Positions 18,221 to 28,381 of a DNA stretch of 64,000 bases are shown piece by piece. Both the position numbers and the translations under genes were made by a program. Location: NCBI RefSeq assembly GCF_005298175.1, contig NZ_SZYH01000002.1:124001-188000 (forward strand). Direction: 5' to 3'. Within the stretch, counting starts at the first letter, position 1, and each line of letters begins with the position of its first letter. Below the pieces are notes generated by a model. The model had not been told where the DNA came from. It did no database searches and saw nothing but the letters and a program-made list of their open reading frames with translations. The stretch comes from Marinobacter panjinensis. GTDB taxonomy: Bacteria; Pseudomonadota; Gammaproteobacteria; Pseudomonadales; Oleiphilaceae.

Positions 18221-19171
18221 TCAGGCGTTCTCGAACATCGCACTGATAGACTCTTCGTTGCTGACGCGACGAATGGACTCTGCAAGCAGCCCAGCCATAC
18301 TGAGGATGCGGATCTTATCACAATTGTGCGCTTTGTCACCCAGCGGGATGGTGTCACAGACAACCAGCTCGTCCAGTTCGGAAGCGTTGAGGTTGTCAAC
18401 AGCCGGTCCGGACAGGACGGGGTGTGTGATATAGGCGACCACTTTGGAGGCCCCGTGCTCTTTCAGAGCATTGGCGGCTTTGCACAGAGTGCCGGCGGTA
18501 TCGATGATGTCGTCCACCAGGATACAGGTCTTGTCTTTCACATCACCGATGATGTGCATGACCTGGGATACATTGGCCTTCGGGCGGCGCTTGTCGATGA
18601 TGGCCAGGTCGGCATCGTCCAGGCGCTTGGCCACGGCGCGGGCACGAACAACGCCGCCCACGTCAGGGGATACCACAACAAAGTTTTCGAAACGCTGCTT
18701 CTCGATATCCTCGAGCATTACCGGCGTGGCGTAGATGTTATCCACCGGAATGTCGAAGAAGCCCTGGATCTGGTCTGCGTGCAGGTCCAGTGTCAGGACC
18801 CTGTCAACGCCAATACTGGAGATCATGTCTGCAACCACTTTCGCGCTGATGGCAACACGGGTGGAACGAACGCGGCGGTCCTGACGGGCGTAGCCGTAGT
18901 AGGGGATAACCGCGGTAACCCGGGTGGCGGAGGCACGACGCAGGGCGTCAGCCATCACGATCAGTTCCATCAGGTTGTCGTTGGTGGGGTTGCAGGTAGG
19001 CTGGATAATAAAGACATCATGCCCGCGAACGTTTTCATTGATCTCGACGGTGGTTTCACCATCGCTGAACGTTCCAACGGTGGCCTGGCCCATGGGGATG
19101 TGGAGTTTCTGGGCGATGGCCTTGGCAAGCTCGGGATTGGCGTTGCCGGTAAAAATCATCAGTTTGGACAC
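18221..19171 (-). CDS. prs: Ribose-phosphate pyrophosphokinase
   Basis: Makes PRPP from ribose 5-phosphate and ATP for nucleotide, His and Trp synthesis. The product is 316 residues, as in E. coli. Visible motifs are [14 protein letters not shown] and the PRPP-binding loop [13 protein letters not shown]. The start is a GTG at 19171 ([12 protein letters not shown]) preceded by GAAGGA. A longer open frame runs upstream through the tRNA-Gln gene and is not real. The tRNA-Gln ends 52 bp before the start and ispE lies beyond it, the gammaproteobacterial order. Confidence 0.95.
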   Translation of the reverse strand: MSKLMIFTGNANPELAKAIAQKLHIPMGQATVGTFSDGETTVEINENVRGHDVFIIQPTCNPTNDNLMELIVMADALRRASATRVTAVIPYYGYARQDRRVRSTRVAISAKVVADMISSIGVDRVLTLDLHADQIQGFFDIPVDNIYATPVMLEDIEKQRFENFVVVSPDVGGVVRARAVAKRLDDADLAIIDKRRPKANVSQVMHIIGDVKDKTCILVDDIIDTAGTLCKAANALKEHGASKVVAYITHPVLSGPAVDNLNASELDELVVCDTIPLGDKAHNCDKIRILSMAGLLAESIRRVSNEESISAMFENA

Positions 19172-19223
19172 GACGGCATCCTTCTCGGTAACGGCGTTTG
19201 ATTCAGAAGAAGCGGGAGAAAGG

Positions 19224-19298
19224 TGGCTGGGGTGGCAGGATTCGAACCTGCGCATGACGGGATCAAAACCCGTTGCCTTACCACTTGGCGACACCCCA
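19224..19298 (-). tRNA. tRNA-Gln (TTG)
   Basis: A 75-nt cloverleaf with encoded CCA. The acceptor TGGGGTG pairs with CACCCCA, the D arm contains GCCAAGTGGTAAGGC, the anticodon loop is TTTTGAT giving TTG, and the T arm contains GGTTCGAATCC. It sits between ispE and prs on the same strand. Confidence 0.96.
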
Positions 19299-19317
19299 GT
19301 ATCGTGCTTTTTTGGCA

Positions 19318-20175
19318 TCATTTCAGCTCTGTCAGCTTTTTGTGAAGTGGTGAAATGTTCACCCCTTGAGCTACGAACCCCGTGATGCCGGAGGGTTTGC
19401 TTTCCCAGATAATCCGGGCTGCGGATTCTGTCGGGAAACGTCCAAATATGCAAGCCCCGGTTCCGGTTAATCTTGCAGGTCCGAATTGTGCAAGCCACTC
19501 CAGGCTTTGATGAACCTCAGGATACAGTCTTCGAACTACATCCTCACAGTCGTTTCGGTACCTCGAGGCGTCTCCCTCAAAAGCGGGCGCTATTTTGATT
19601 CCGGGGGTATCCCTTGTCAACCCTTGCTCGGAAAAAATCTCTTTAGTGCTTATATCGCACGGTGGCTTTATAACCACAAACCAGTCTTCCGGAGGGTTGG
19701 CGTCGGTAAGCCGTTCACCCACGCCTTCACCCCACGCTGAGTGGCCACGAACGAATACCGGGACATCGGCGCCCAGGGCCAGTCCAAGCTCGGCCAGCTC
19801 GTCGAGAGAGCGGTCGAGACCCCACAGGTGGTTCAGTCCCAGCAGCGTGGTGGCGGCATTGGAGCTGCCGCCACCCAGGCCGCCGCCCATGGGCAGTATT
19901 TTGTCGATGGCGATGCTGACGCCGGCAACTTCGTTGTTGGCCGTTGCCGCGAGTTGTCGGGCCGCGCGGAGGACCAGGTTGTCTTCGTCGGGCACGCCGG
20001 GCACGGATTGCTCGAGCACGATCCGGTCATCCGTGCGGGGCGTCAGGGTGATCGTGTCGCCATAATCCAGAAACTGAAACAGGGTCTGCAGTTCGTGGTA
20101 GCCATCGGGCCGGCGACCAAGGATGTGCAGGAACAGGTTCAGCTTTGCCGGGGAGGGTAATGCCAGGCGGGTCAC
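19318..20175 (-). CDS. ispE: 4-diphosphocytidyl-2-C-methyl-D-erythritol kinase
   Basis: GHMP kinase of the MEP isoprenoid pathway, 285 residues. It shows [20 protein letters not shown] near the N-terminus and the ATP-binding loop [15 protein letters not shown]. It starts with GTG, overlapping the lolB stop (GTGA). The start context and position between lolB and tRNA-Gln are as expected. Confidence 0.95.
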   Translation of the reverse strand: MTRLALPSPAKLNLFLHILGRRPDGYHELQTLFQFLDYGDTITLTPRTDDRIVLEQSVPGVPDEDNLVLRAARQLAATANNEVAGVSIAIDKILPMGGGLGGGSSNAATTLLGLNHLWGLDRSLDELAELGLALGADVPVFVRGHSAWGEGVGERLTDANPPEDWFVVIKPPCDISTKEIFSEQGLTRDTPGIKIAPAFEGDASRYRNDCEDVVRRLYPEVHQSLEWLAQFGPARLTGTGACIFGRFPTESAARIIWESKPSGITGFVAQGVNISPLHKKLTELK

Positions 20176-20810
20176 CGGCCGTCTCCATCCGTCTGGTGCC
20201 AGGTGGTCACTACCAGCCTTACGCGTTTCTTGCCCTTGACTGCGGTGATCCGGGCCGGCAGGGGCGGATAATCGTTGATGAACGTTTGCCAGCGGTCGTA
20301 GCGGATTTCCCAGCCCAGCTGGCGGATGACGGCCAGCCGGTCCTGATCGTCAAAGAACAACCGGAAATCACCTTCAGGGCCGGGCAGGCCCCTTATCCAC
20401 CAGGCCAGGCTGTCGATCGGCAGCTGCCAGCCGGTGGCGGCATTGACCAGGGCTTCCGGATCGCCGGACTGGTACCGCTCGCCGTCTGGAAGCGTGAGTT
20501 CGATAAAGCCGGGCACGCCCTCAAGGGTAGTGCGGCCCATGCCGAGGAAGGATGAGGACAGGGCCAGTTCGTAGGCTTCCTGGTCCTGTTTCCAATAGTT
20601 GATCACGGCAGTACCGCTGTCCGAGGGTTGGCGGACAGCCAGTTTGCCCGTCAGTTCCCAGTGCCGGAACTGGTCGCGTTGAGCACTGGTTGTGCTCCAG
20701 TCCGCCGGTGGCTGCTCGGTCAGGCCTTCGGGCAGCGGGTCAACCTGCAGGGAAGTACAGCCGCCCAGAATCAGGGCGGCGAGCGTCAGAGCAATCGCGG
20801 GAAATCTCAC
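20172..20810 (-). CDS. lolB: Outer-membrane lipoprotein LolB
   Basis: Receives lipoproteins from LolA and inserts them into the outer membrane. It has a short signal peptide with lipobox LGGC and a mature domain of about 190 residues with QFRHWELTGKLAVR and ELTLPDGERY, typical of LolB. Total length is 212 residues. It starts with GTG, overlapping the stop of the upstream TPR lipoprotein gene, and its own stop overlaps ispE. Confidence 0.92.
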   Translation of the reverse strand: MRFPAIALTLAALILGGCTSLQVDPLPEGLTEQPPADWSTTSAQRDQFRHWELTGKLAVRQPSDSGTAVINYWKQDQEAYELALSSSFLGMGRTTLEGVPGFIELTLPDGERYQSGDPEALVNAATGWQLPIDSLAWWIRGLPGPEGDFRLFFDDQDRLAVIRQLGWEIRYDRWQTFINDYPPLPARITAVKGKKRVRLVVTTWHQTDGDGR

Positions 20811-22567
20811 GGGGATTGCTCTCCGGTAAGCCTCTCAACGGTCTCGATCAGTATCGGATGGTCCGGGTCCTGCTCGAAGCCTTCTTCCCAGATGATGCGG
20901 GCCTGTTCCTTTTCGCCGGTTTGCCAGAGTACTTCGCCGAAGTGGGCGGCCACTTCCGGGTCGGCATAGGCTTCCCAGGCGCGTGAAAGGTACTCAAGGG
21001 CCTTTTCAGTTTCACCCTGCTGATAGAGTACCCAGCCCATGCTGTCGAGGATGGCGGGGTTTTCCGGGTCGATTTCCAGCGCCCGTTCAATGTAATCCCT
21101 GGCTTCCGCGTAGCGATTGGAGCGGGTGGTGATGATGTAACCCAGGGCATTAAGCGCAACCGCATTCTGTGGCTGCTCGTCAATGATCTGTCTCAGATCT
21201 GCCTCCGCCTGCGCCGACTCGCCCATTGAGTCCAGCAGCATGGCGCGCGCATAGCGGATGCGAATATTGTCCGGGTAGTCTTCCAGGGCCTTGTTGGCCG
21301 CCTTCAGTGCCCGCTCGTTTTCCTCCCTGTCCAGTAGCAGGTTGATTTCCAGCAGGTGGAAGTTCTCTTCCTGCGCCGGGTTGTTCTCTCTCAGCTGTTG
21401 TATTGCGGCCAGTGCCTCGTCAAGATCGCCCTGCTTCGCCATGAGTTCGCTCGCCCGTGCCAGGGCGGGGAAGTAATAATTACCTTTCTCCACGTTGTTG
21501 TAGAAGCCGATGGCCTGCTCGGTGTTGTCCTCCTCGTCGGCAATCCGGCCCAGGTAATAATGGGCTTCATCGGTATGGTGGCCCTGTTCGATCAGCCGGG
21601 TCAGTTCTTCCTCTGCCAGGGCGCTCTGGCCGTTCTCAAGCGCCACAAGCGCGTGGGAAAGGCGTAGGCCGGGTACATTGGGGAAGCGCCTGACCAGCCG
21701 GCTGAATTCGTCCTGGGCTGCCTGCAGCTCACCTTCGCCGATCAGCATGCGGCCATAAAGAGTGCCCATCTGGCGGTTGTCGGGGAAGCGCCGGGTGTGA
21801 CGCAGGAGGTGGTCGAGTGCCTTGCGCTTCTCGCCAGTCTGGTAGAGCAGGTCTCCTTTAAGAACCAGGGCGGGCTGGAAGTCGGGCTCATCGTTCAGCA
21901 GGGGAGTCAGTTTATCCAGGGCCTGCTGGGGTTCTCCGGTAACTTTCAGCAGCAGGGCGATGCTGTACTGAAGTTCCGCATTGCCCGGGTGTCGTTGTTC
22001 CATTTGCCGGTAGAGCTGGAGCAGTTCCTGCTGTTGTTCGGGCGGCAGGTTGCCCGCCATGGCTGCGAGGCTGTCAAAGTCTGCATCACCACCCAGGTCC
22101 ATGATGCGCTCCATGTGCCCCAGGGCAGTCTCCAGATCGTTGTTCTTTACCGCCTGGATGGCCGAGATCCGGTGCGCCTGCATGTTGTCCGGGTCCACAT
22201 CCAGCCACAGTGTGGACAGCTTCTTCTGGGCGTTGTCGGCGTTGAGGGATTGGGCAATGCGCATGGTTCTTTCGATCACCGCCTTGTCGCGGGACTGCTG
22301 GGCCGCTTTCATGTAATTGACAAGAGTGACGTCAAAGCGCCCGCGTTGGGCGGCTATCTCGCCGGACAGGAGCAGGTAGAGCACTTCAGGCTCGAAATCA
22401 GCGTAGCGGATTTCCGGTTCCTGATTCTTTTCCGCCGAAGGCCCGGTGTTTTCGGTATTTTCCGGCGACGTGTCGGGTTGCTGTTCCTGATCACCCTGGA
22501 GAAAAGCGCAGCCGGACAGGGAAAGCCCGAACAGGCAGGTAACAAGCAGTAATGCGGACTTTTGCAT
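20807..22567 (-). CDS. TPR-repeat lipoprotein
   Basis: Protein of 586 residues with a lipobox (LSLSGC, Cys 20), then an acidic low-complexity linker and about a dozen tetratricopeptide-type helical repeats (for example AEADLRQIIDEQPQNAVALN and ALEIDPENPAILDSMGWVLY). It is probably anchored in the outer membrane and scaffolds other proteins. The ATG at 22567 gives a clean lipoprotein signal. Its stop overlaps lolB by four bases, so it heads the lolB-ispE operon. The precise function is not known from the sequence. Confidence 0.85.
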   Translation of the reverse strand: MQKSALLLVTCLFGLSLSGCAFLQGDQEQQPDTSPENTENTGPSAEKNQEPEIRYADFEPEVLYLLLSGEIAAQRGRFDVTLVNYMKAAQQSRDKAVIERTMRIAQSLNADNAQKKLSTLWLDVDPDNMQAHRISAIQAVKNNDLETALGHMERIMDLGGDADFDSLAAMAGNLPPEQQQELLQLYRQMEQRHPGNAELQYSIALLLKVTGEPQQALDKLTPLLNDEPDFQPALVLKGDLLYQTGEKRKALDHLLRHTRRFPDNRQMGTLYGRMLIGEGELQAAQDEFSRLVRRFPNVPGLRLSHALVALENGQSALAEEELTRLIEQGHHTDEAHYYLGRIADEEDNTEQAIGFYNNVEKGNYYFPALARASELMAKQGDLDEALAAIQQLRENNPAQEENFHLLEINLLLDREENERALKAANKALEDYPDNIRIRYARAMLLDSMGESAQAEADLRQIIDEQPQNAVALNALGYIITTRSNRYAEARDYIERALEIDPENPAILDSMGWVLYQQGETEKALEYLSRAWEAYADPEVAAHFGEVLWQTGEKEQARIIWEEGFEQDPDHPILIETVERLTGEQSP

Positions 22568-22798
22568 GCAACATCCCATGATCTGTGTACAGTGCACCTG
22601 ATCGGCCGGAAGTGGCTCTGGCGGCAGTCTCAGATGTGGCGTAATAAGACGAAGTTCTATGATGGCACAAGCGCCTGATATTGCCCAACCTGTCAGCAGT
22701 TCCCGATATCACTGTGGTTTTGGGTGGCGATAGAGGCCTCTGACCGTTAAAATACCGTTAATTCTCCGTCTTCCGGCATAAGGCAGTCTAACCCCGAT

Positions 22799-24088
22799 AT
22801 GGCACTGGTCACTCTCGGAATCAACCATCGTACCGCACCGGTCGAGTTGCGTGAGCGCGTCGCGTTCACTCCCGAGCGCATGGCTGAGGCCTTTGCCGAA
22901 CTGCGAGCCACCACCGGGGCCAGTGAGGCCGCCATCCTCTCCACCTGCAATCGCACCGAGCTTTACCTTGCCGGGGACGACGATTGTGCGCCCGCCGTGC
23001 TGCGCTGGCTGGCCGGATTCCATGACATGGAGGCCGGGGATCTGGAAGAAGTGCTTTATATTTACCGGGACTCGGAGGCTGTACGCCATATCATGCGGGT
23101 AGCGGCCGGCCTGGATTCCATGGTTCTTGGTGAGCCCCAGATCCTGGGGCAGCTCAAGGATGCCTACGCCCTGGCCCGGGAGCATAACGCCAGCGGAGCC
23201 TTCCTGTCGCGCCTGTTCGAGCAGACCTTCTCCGTGGCCAAGCGGGTACGCACCCAGACCGCCATTGGCGAGAACCCGGTGTCTGTCGCTTACGCCGCCG
23301 TCAGCATGGCACACCATATTTTTGCGGACATGTCCCGCAACAAGGCCCTGCTGATTGGTGCCGGCAAGACCATTGAACTGGTCTCCCGGCATCTGGCGGA
23401 TGCCGGCGTAAAGAATTTTCTTGTTGCCAACCGCACCCTGGAACGTGCCCAGGCGCTGGCGGAGTCCCGTGGCGGGAAGGGGATTCTGCTCTCGGAGATT
23501 CCCGACCACCTGGCCGACGTGGATATCATCATTTCTTCGACCGCCAGCCCCCTGCCGATTCTGGGCAAGGGCGCTGTGGAGCGGGCGCTGAAAAAACGCA
23601 AGCACCGCCCCTATTTCATGGTGGATATCGCGGTTCCCAGGGATATAGAACCGGAAGTCAGCTCGCTTGCGGACGTTTACCTCTATACCGTCGATGACCT
23701 GCGTCAGGTTATTGAAGAGAACGTGCGCTCCCGCGAAGGGGCGGCCCGGGAAGCAGAAAACCTGGTCACTGACGGTGTACAACAGTTCCTCAGCCAGCTG
23801 CGGGCGCTGGATGCGGTGTCTACTCTCAAGCAATTCCGTCAGCGCGCAGAAACCCTGCGTGACGCGGAAACCGAGAAGGCCATCCGCGCCCTGCGCAATG
23901 GTGCCGACCCGGAAACCGTCTTGCGGGGCATGGCCCGGGGTCTGACCAACAAGCTGCTCCACGAACCTTCCATCCAGGTCAGGAAGGCGACAACCGAAGG
24001 CAGAACGGAAGTGACCGAATGGCTCCGAGAGTTGCATCAGCTTGATGCGCTGGATGCCGACGCGCCCATCATCCCGGAAAAACTATGA
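22799..24088 (+). CDS. hemA: Glutamyl-tRNA reductase
   Basis: First committed step of C5-pathway tetrapyrrole synthesis, reducing glutamyl-tRNA to glutamate semialdehyde. It has 429 residues with the catalytic Cys in [25 protein letters not shown], and the NADPH-binding GAGKTIEL. The C-terminal dimerisation helix is intact. It is divergent from the TPR-lolB-ispE operon across 231 bp and overlaps prfA by four bases. Confidence 0.96.
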   Translation: MALVTLGINHRTAPVELRERVAFTPERMAEAFAELRATTGASEAAILSTCNRTELYLAGDDDCAPAVLRWLAGFHDMEAGDLEEVLYIYRDSEAVRHIMRVAAGLDSMVLGEPQILGQLKDAYALAREHNASGAFLSRLFEQTFSVAKRVRTQTAIGENPVSVAYAAVSMAHHIFADMSRNKALLIGAGKTIELVSRHLADAGVKNFLVANRTLERAQALAESRGGKGILLSEIPDHLADVDIIISSTASPLPILGKGAVERALKKRKHRPYFMVDIAVPRDIEPEVSSLADVYLYTVDDLRQVIEENVRSREGAAREAENLVTDGVQQFLSQLRALDAVSTLKQFRQRAETLRDAETEKAIRALRNGADPETVLRGMARGLTNKLLHEPSIQVRKATTEGRTEVTEWLRELHQLDALDADAPIIPEKL

Positions 24089-25170
24089 AGTCATCGATTC
24101 AGTCACGCCTTGAGCAGCTCACCGATCGCTTCGAGGAAGTCAGTGCGTTGTTGAGTGATCAGGGCACTATCGCCAATCAGGACAAATTCCGGGATCTTTC
24201 CCGGGAGTTCGCGGAAATTGAGCCCATTGTTCATTGCTTTCAGGCCTGGCAGAAATCTCGCGAAGATATCAGTGAAGCGGCAGAGCTGGCCCGCGATGGT
24301 GATGCTGACATGCGTGCCATGGCGGAAGAAGAGCTGAGCCTTGCGGAACAGAAAAGCGAGGAACTGGACGAAGAGCTCCAGCGACTGATGCTGCCCAAGG
24401 ACCCCAACGACGGCAAGAACGTGTTCCTGGAAATCCGTGCCGGCACCGGTGGTGACGAGGCCGCTATCTTTGCGGGTGACCTGTTCAGGATGTACATGCG
24501 ATACGCCGAGCGCAAGCGTTGGCAGGTGGAGGTCATCAGTGAAAACGAGGGAGAGCATGGTGGCTACAAGGAAATTATCGCCCGTATCGCTGGCAGTGCG
24601 GTCTACGGCGCCCTGAAGTTCGAGTCCGGCGCCCATCGTGTGCAACGGGTTCCGGAAACCGAGTCCCAGGGCCGTATCCACACCTCTGCCTGCACGGTGG
24701 CGGTGATGCCGGAAGCGGACGAGACCGAGGCCGTGGAACTCAACAAGTCCGACCTGAGAGTGGATACCTTCCGTGCCTCCGGCGCCGGCGGCCAGCACGT
24801 GAACAAGACCGATTCTGCCATTCGTATCACCCATATCCCCACCGGTATTGTGGTGGAATGTCAGGAAGAACGCTCCCAGCACAAGAACCGCGCCAAGGCC
24901 ATGAGTTTTCTGGCCTCCCGTCTCCAGAACGAGGAAATCGAGCGCCAGCAGAAATCCATGGCGGCCACCCGCAAGAGCCTGGTGGGCAGCGGTGACCGCT
25001 CCGAGCGCATTCGTACGTACAATTTCCCTCAGGGTCGGGTGACCGACCATCGCATTAACCTGACCCTGTACAAGCTGGACGAAGTGATGTCCGGTGACCT
25101 GGACGCGGTTATCGTGCCCCTGCAGCACGAACATCAGGCCGATTTGCTGGCTTCACTGGCTGATGAGTGA
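24085..25170 (+). CDS. prfA: Peptide chain release factor 1
   Basis: Recognises UAA and UAG and triggers peptide release. It has 361 residues, with the codon-reading PET motif in [17 protein letters not shown] and the catalytic GGQ in [16 protein letters not shown]. Its GGQ glutamine is probably methylated by PrmC, encoded next with an overlapping start. Confidence 0.97.
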   Translation: MKSSIQSRLEQLTDRFEEVSALLSDQGTIANQDKFRDLSREFAEIEPIVHCFQAWQKSREDISEAAELARDGDADMRAMAEEELSLAEQKSEELDEELQRLMLPKDPNDGKNVFLEIRAGTGGDEAAIFAGDLFRMYMRYAERKRWQVEVISENEGEHGGYKEIIARIAGSAVYGALKFESGAHRVQRVPETESQGRIHTSACTVAVMPEADETEAVELNKSDLRVDTFRASGAGGQHVNKTDSAIRITHIPTGIVVECQEERSQHKNRAKAMSFLASRLQNEEIERQQKSMAATRKSLVGSGDRSERIRTYNFPQGRVTDHRINLTLYKLDEVMSGDLDAVIVPLQHEHQADLLASLADE

Positions 25171-26011
25171 GGCGCCTTTATCCTGTGAGGCATTGCTTAA
25201 ACAAGCCGCTGACGTTATCGGTGGCGATACCCCGCGCCTGGATGCCGAATTAATGCTCAGTGACGTGACCGGATGGTCCCGGACCTCTTTCCGGGCCTGG
25301 CCTGAGCGTGAAGTGAACGTTGCCGAGGTTGCCCGATTCTGCACCCTGGTGGAGCAACGCTGTGAGGGCCGACCGGTGGCGTACCTGTTGGGCGAACAGG
25401 AATTCTGGTCACTGCCACTGAAGGTTAGCCCCTGCACACTCATTCCCCGGCCCGATACCGAGTGCCTGGTAGAAGCCGCCTTGGCGCTGGAGTTGCCGGA
25501 AAACGCCAAAGTGCTTGATCTTGGCACCGGCACAGGTGCCATCGCGCTGGCACTGGCCAGTGAACGGCCTGGCTGGCAGGTTTCCGCATCCGATGCCGTC
25601 ACCGAAGCGGTAGAACTGGCCACGGAAAATGCCACCCGCCTGGGCCTGCCGGTGACGGTCAGGCAGAGCAACTGGTTTGCAGATCTGCCAGCTGGCTGCT
25701 TTGATCTGATTGTCTCCAACCCTCCGTACATTGCGGGCAAGGATCACCATCTGAGCGAAGGAGACGTACGGTTCGAACCGGCGTCGGCCCTTGTTGCCGG
25801 TAACGATGGCCTGGATGATATCCGGCGGATCACCACCGAAGCGCCGGCCTGGCTCTCGCCGGGTGGCTGGCTGATGCTGGAACATGGTTACGAACAGGGT
25901 GCGGCGGTGCACCGGCTTTTCACCCAGGCCGGCTTCGCCAGTGTGGAAACCCGCCAGGATTACGGCCGCCGTGATCGCTATACCCTTGGGAGAAAACACC
26001 ATGCTGAATGA
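25163..26011 (+). CDS. prmC: Release-factor glutamine methyltransferase PrmC (HemK)
   Basis: SAM-dependent N5-glutamine methyltransferase acting on the GGQ motif of RF1 and RF2. It has 282 residues, the SAM loop [15 protein letters not shown] and the catalytic NPPY (VSNPPYIAG). The ATG at 25163 overlaps the prfA stop by 8 bp and gives MSEAPLS. An upstream in-frame ATG inside prfA is rejected. It overlaps moeB by 11 bp. Confidence 0.95.
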   Translation: MSEAPLSCEALLKQAADVIGGDTPRLDAELMLSDVTGWSRTSFRAWPEREVNVAEVARFCTLVEQRCEGRPVAYLLGEQEFWSLPLKVSPCTLIPRPDTECLVEAALALELPENAKVLDLGTGTGAIALALASERPGWQVSASDAVTEAVELATENATRLGLPVTVRQSNWFADLPAGCFDLIVSNPPYIAGKDHHLSEGDVRFEPASALVAGNDGLDDIRRITTEAPAWLSPGGWLMLEHGYEQGAAVHRLFTQAGFASVETRQDYGRRDRYTLGRKHHAE

Positions 26012-26762
26012 TGAAGAACTGCTTCGCTACAGCCGGCAGATACTGATGCCCCGCTTCGACATTGCCGGCCAGACCAGACTGAAGTCTGCGCGCGTTCTTG
26101 TCGTTGGTGCCGGCGGCCTGGGTTGCCCGGTGGCTCTCTACCTCGGCGCTGCGGGTGTTGGCCACCTGACTCTGGCCGACGACGACAGTGTAGAGGTAGC
26201 CAACCTGCAGCGTCAGATAGCATTCGAGCAGTCCGATCTTGGCGAGTCCAAAGCTGAGCGTCTGGCTGATCATGTGCGGCGTATAAACCCGGAGGTGTCA
26301 GTAACTGCACTGCCAGAACGACTGGAAGGGGACGAGCTACAGCGTCAGGTTGATTCTGCCAGCCTGGTTGTTGACTGCACGGACAACTTCAATACCCGTT
26401 TCGCCCTCAATCGCGCCTGTGTAGCGGCCCGCGTGCCACTGGTTTCTGGCGCGGCCATCCGCGGGGAAGGGCAGTTGGCGGTTTACGATGTGCGTGATGA
26501 ATCCAGCCCCTGTTACCACTGTTTGTATGCGGAACAGGGCAATGAAGACCTCACTTGTTCCGAGGCGGGCGTCATTGGTCCATTGGTTGGCATGATCGGC
26601 GCCTCCCAAGCGATGGAGGCCATCAAGGTAATCACCGGCGTTGGCAAAACCCTTACAGGCCGGTTATTGATTCTGGATGCCTGGCAAATGGAGTGGCGCG
26701 AAATGAAACTGGCAAGAGATCCGGGGTGCCCTGTTTGCGCAGGCCGGCGAACTGGGGAGTAG
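26001..26762 (+). CDS. moeB: ThiF/MoeB-type adenylyltransferase
   Basis: E1-like enzyme that adenylates the C-terminal glycine of a ubiquitin-like sulfur carrier (MoaD or ThiS). It has 253 residues with the nucleotide motif VVGAGGLGCPVALYLGAAGVG, trimmed here to its core GAGGLG, conserved NLQRQIAF, and two zinc CxxC pairs (CYHC and CPVC). The ATG at 26001 with GGGAG upstream lies inside the end of prmC. MoeB is the usual neighbour of prmC, but ThiF function cannot be excluded. Confidence 0.87.
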   Translation: MLNDEELLRYSRQILMPRFDIAGQTRLKSARVLVVGAGGLGCPVALYLGAAGVGHLTLADDDSVEVANLQRQIAFEQSDLGESKAERLADHVRRINPEVSVTALPERLEGDELQRQVDSASLVVDCTDNFNTRFALNRACVAARVPLVSGAAIRGEGQLAVYDVRDESSPCYHCLYAEQGNEDLTCSEAGVIGPLVGMIGASQAMEAIKVITGVGKTLTGRLLILDAWQMEWREMKLARDPGCPVCAGRRTGE

Positions 26763-26763
26763 A

Positions 26764-26871
26764 AAACCGGCGGATAAGCTCTGCCAAAACACGCTGTAAA
26801 TACCTCCCTGTACGCTCGGGCTCCGCCATCCCTGGCTCCGCATGGTTTTGGCAGAGCTTACCCGCCGGTTT
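26764..26871. repeat. 27-bp inverted repeat (stem-loop element) between moeB and the photolyase gene
   Basis: The left arm 26764-26790 and right arm 26845-26871 are reverse complements over 27 bp with one mismatch (A/G near AAACCGGCGG), flanking a 54-bp centre. The centre contains two near-copies of GGCTCCGC. The right arm provides the last sense codons and the TAA stop of the photolyase. It occupies the junction of two convergent genes, so it may be a bidirectional terminator or one copy of a dispersed intergenic repeat. No T-run follows either arm. Confidence 0.85.
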
Positions 26872-28276
26872 CCCCTGACTTTTTCAGGGCCTGAAACTTT
26901 GCTATTGCTTCCTTTCTGCTTTCCTTAAGGTCGACAATCGGTCTCGGGTACCCTTCGGGAATGACACCAGAGATCCAAGGCTGGTGAATTCGTTTGTTGT
27001 CCAGCTTGGCAATTTCGGGCACATATTTTCTGATGAACTCACCTTTCGGGTCGAACCGCTCACTCTGGGTGGCCGGATTGAACACCCGGAAATAAGGCGC
27101 TGAATCGGTTCCGGTGGAGGCGCTCCACTGCCAGCCGCCGTTGTTTGAGGCCAGGAATCCGTCTACCAGTTTCGACATGAAATAAGCCTCACCCAGGCGC
27201 CAGTCGATAAACAGGTTTTTGGTCAGGAACATGGCGGTGATCATGCGCGGGCGGTTATGCATCCAGCCGGTCTGGTTCAGTTGGCGCATGGCGGCGTCGA
27301 CAATGGGAATGCCGGTATTGCCGGTTTTCCAGGCTTCGAAGTTCTCGCCGGGCGTGTTCCACTGAAGCGCCTCGGTCTCTGGCTTGAAAGCCCGATGCAT
27401 GCTCACCCTCGGGTAGTGGTAGAGGATGTTGATGTAGAAATCCCGCCAGGCGATTTCGTTGGTCCAGGTGGCCAGGCCTTCCTGATTGCCGCCCATGCCC
27501 TGATGCTGGCGGGCGGCGATCAGGCATTGTCTGCCGGAAAGCACACCGTTGGCCAGGTAGGGCGAAAGCACGCTGGTGCCATCCACCGCAGGCAGGTCCC
27601 TCAGATTCTTGTAGTCGCCCGCGCGGCTGTCGAGAAAGTGCTCCAGTTGACGGTGGGCGGCATCTTCGCCGGTTTCAACCAGTCGGGATGGAGGGCTCTC
27701 GAAACCTTCGGGAGTCTCGTCATAGCTGGATGCCTCGACGACATCGCCCACCGGTTCGGGGATGGCAAACAGGGTTGGCTGCGCTGCGTCGATCCAGCTA
27801 CGCCAGCGGCGGGAGAATGGGGTGAAGACAGAGTAGGGCTCTTCCTGCTGGGTCAGGATGCTGCCAACGGGTGCCGCGGTCTGGTCCCGGTACTTGTTGA
27901 CGCCGGTGCCAGTGGATCCGAGAGCCTGTTTCAGGGCTTTGTCCCTGCGTCTTTCGTTAACTCCGTATTCCTCGTTGAAGTGAACATGCCGGATACTCTC
28001 GCGCCGGCAGAATTCTTTGAGTTTTTCAGTGCTGTCCGCAAAGGTTGTTGCTGTGATAAACGATAGCGGGATACCCAGCTTTGCCAGCTCTTTTGACAGG
28101 GCATTGGCGTGGTCCAGAACGAAACGAACACGGGCAGGAGACCAGTCGTGCTCGCGCCACTGCTCCGGGGTGACGATAAAGCAGGCGCGTACCGGTTGCT
28201 GTTGTTTGCAGGCAGCAGTGAGGGCGGCGTTATCGGCCACACGCAGGTCGTTTCGGAACCAGATGAGCTGAGTCAT
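26858..28276 (-). CDS. phrB: Deoxyribodipyrimidine photo-lyase
   Basis: Repairs cyclobutane pyrimidine dimers using blue light. The product is 472 residues: an N-terminal antenna domain (MTQLIWFRNDLRVADNAAL) and a C-terminal FAD domain (TGWMHNRPRMITAMFL, LFIDWRLGE, GGWQWSASTGTD, FRVFNP). The arrangement matches class I CPD photolyases such as E. coli PhrB. The ATG at 28276 follows AAAGGA; a longer upstream frame is rejected. The final residues and stop codon are supplied by the inverted repeat at 26845-26871. Confidence 0.93.
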   Translation of the reverse strand: MTQLIWFRNDLRVADNAALTAACKQQQPVRACFIVTPEQWREHDWSPARVRFVLDHANALSKELAKLGIPLSFITATTFADSTEKLKEFCRRESIRHVHFNEEYGVNERRRDKALKQALGSTGTGVNKYRDQTAAPVGSILTQQEEPYSVFTPFSRRWRSWIDAAQPTLFAIPEPVGDVVEASSYDETPEGFESPPSRLVETGEDAAHRQLEHFLDSRAGDYKNLRDLPAVDGTSVLSPYLANGVLSGRQCLIAARQHQGMGGNQEGLATWTNEIAWRDFYINILYHYPRVSMHRAFKPETEALQWNTPGENFEAWKTGNTGIPIVDAAMRQLNQTGWMHNRPRMITAMFLTKNLFIDWRLGEAYFMSKLVDGFLASNNGGWQWSASTGTDSAPYFRVFNPATQSERFDPKGEFIRKYVPEIAKLDNKRIHQPWISGVIPEGYPRPIVDLKESRKEAIAKFQALKKSGETGG

Positions 28277-28381
28277 TGTGTTTCCTTTATCCGGTGGCAG
28301 GTTTATGGGGACGATGGATATTCGCCGGAACGTGCTGATTGGATTATAGTTAATCGCAGGATTCATCAATAAAGGGCCGGA

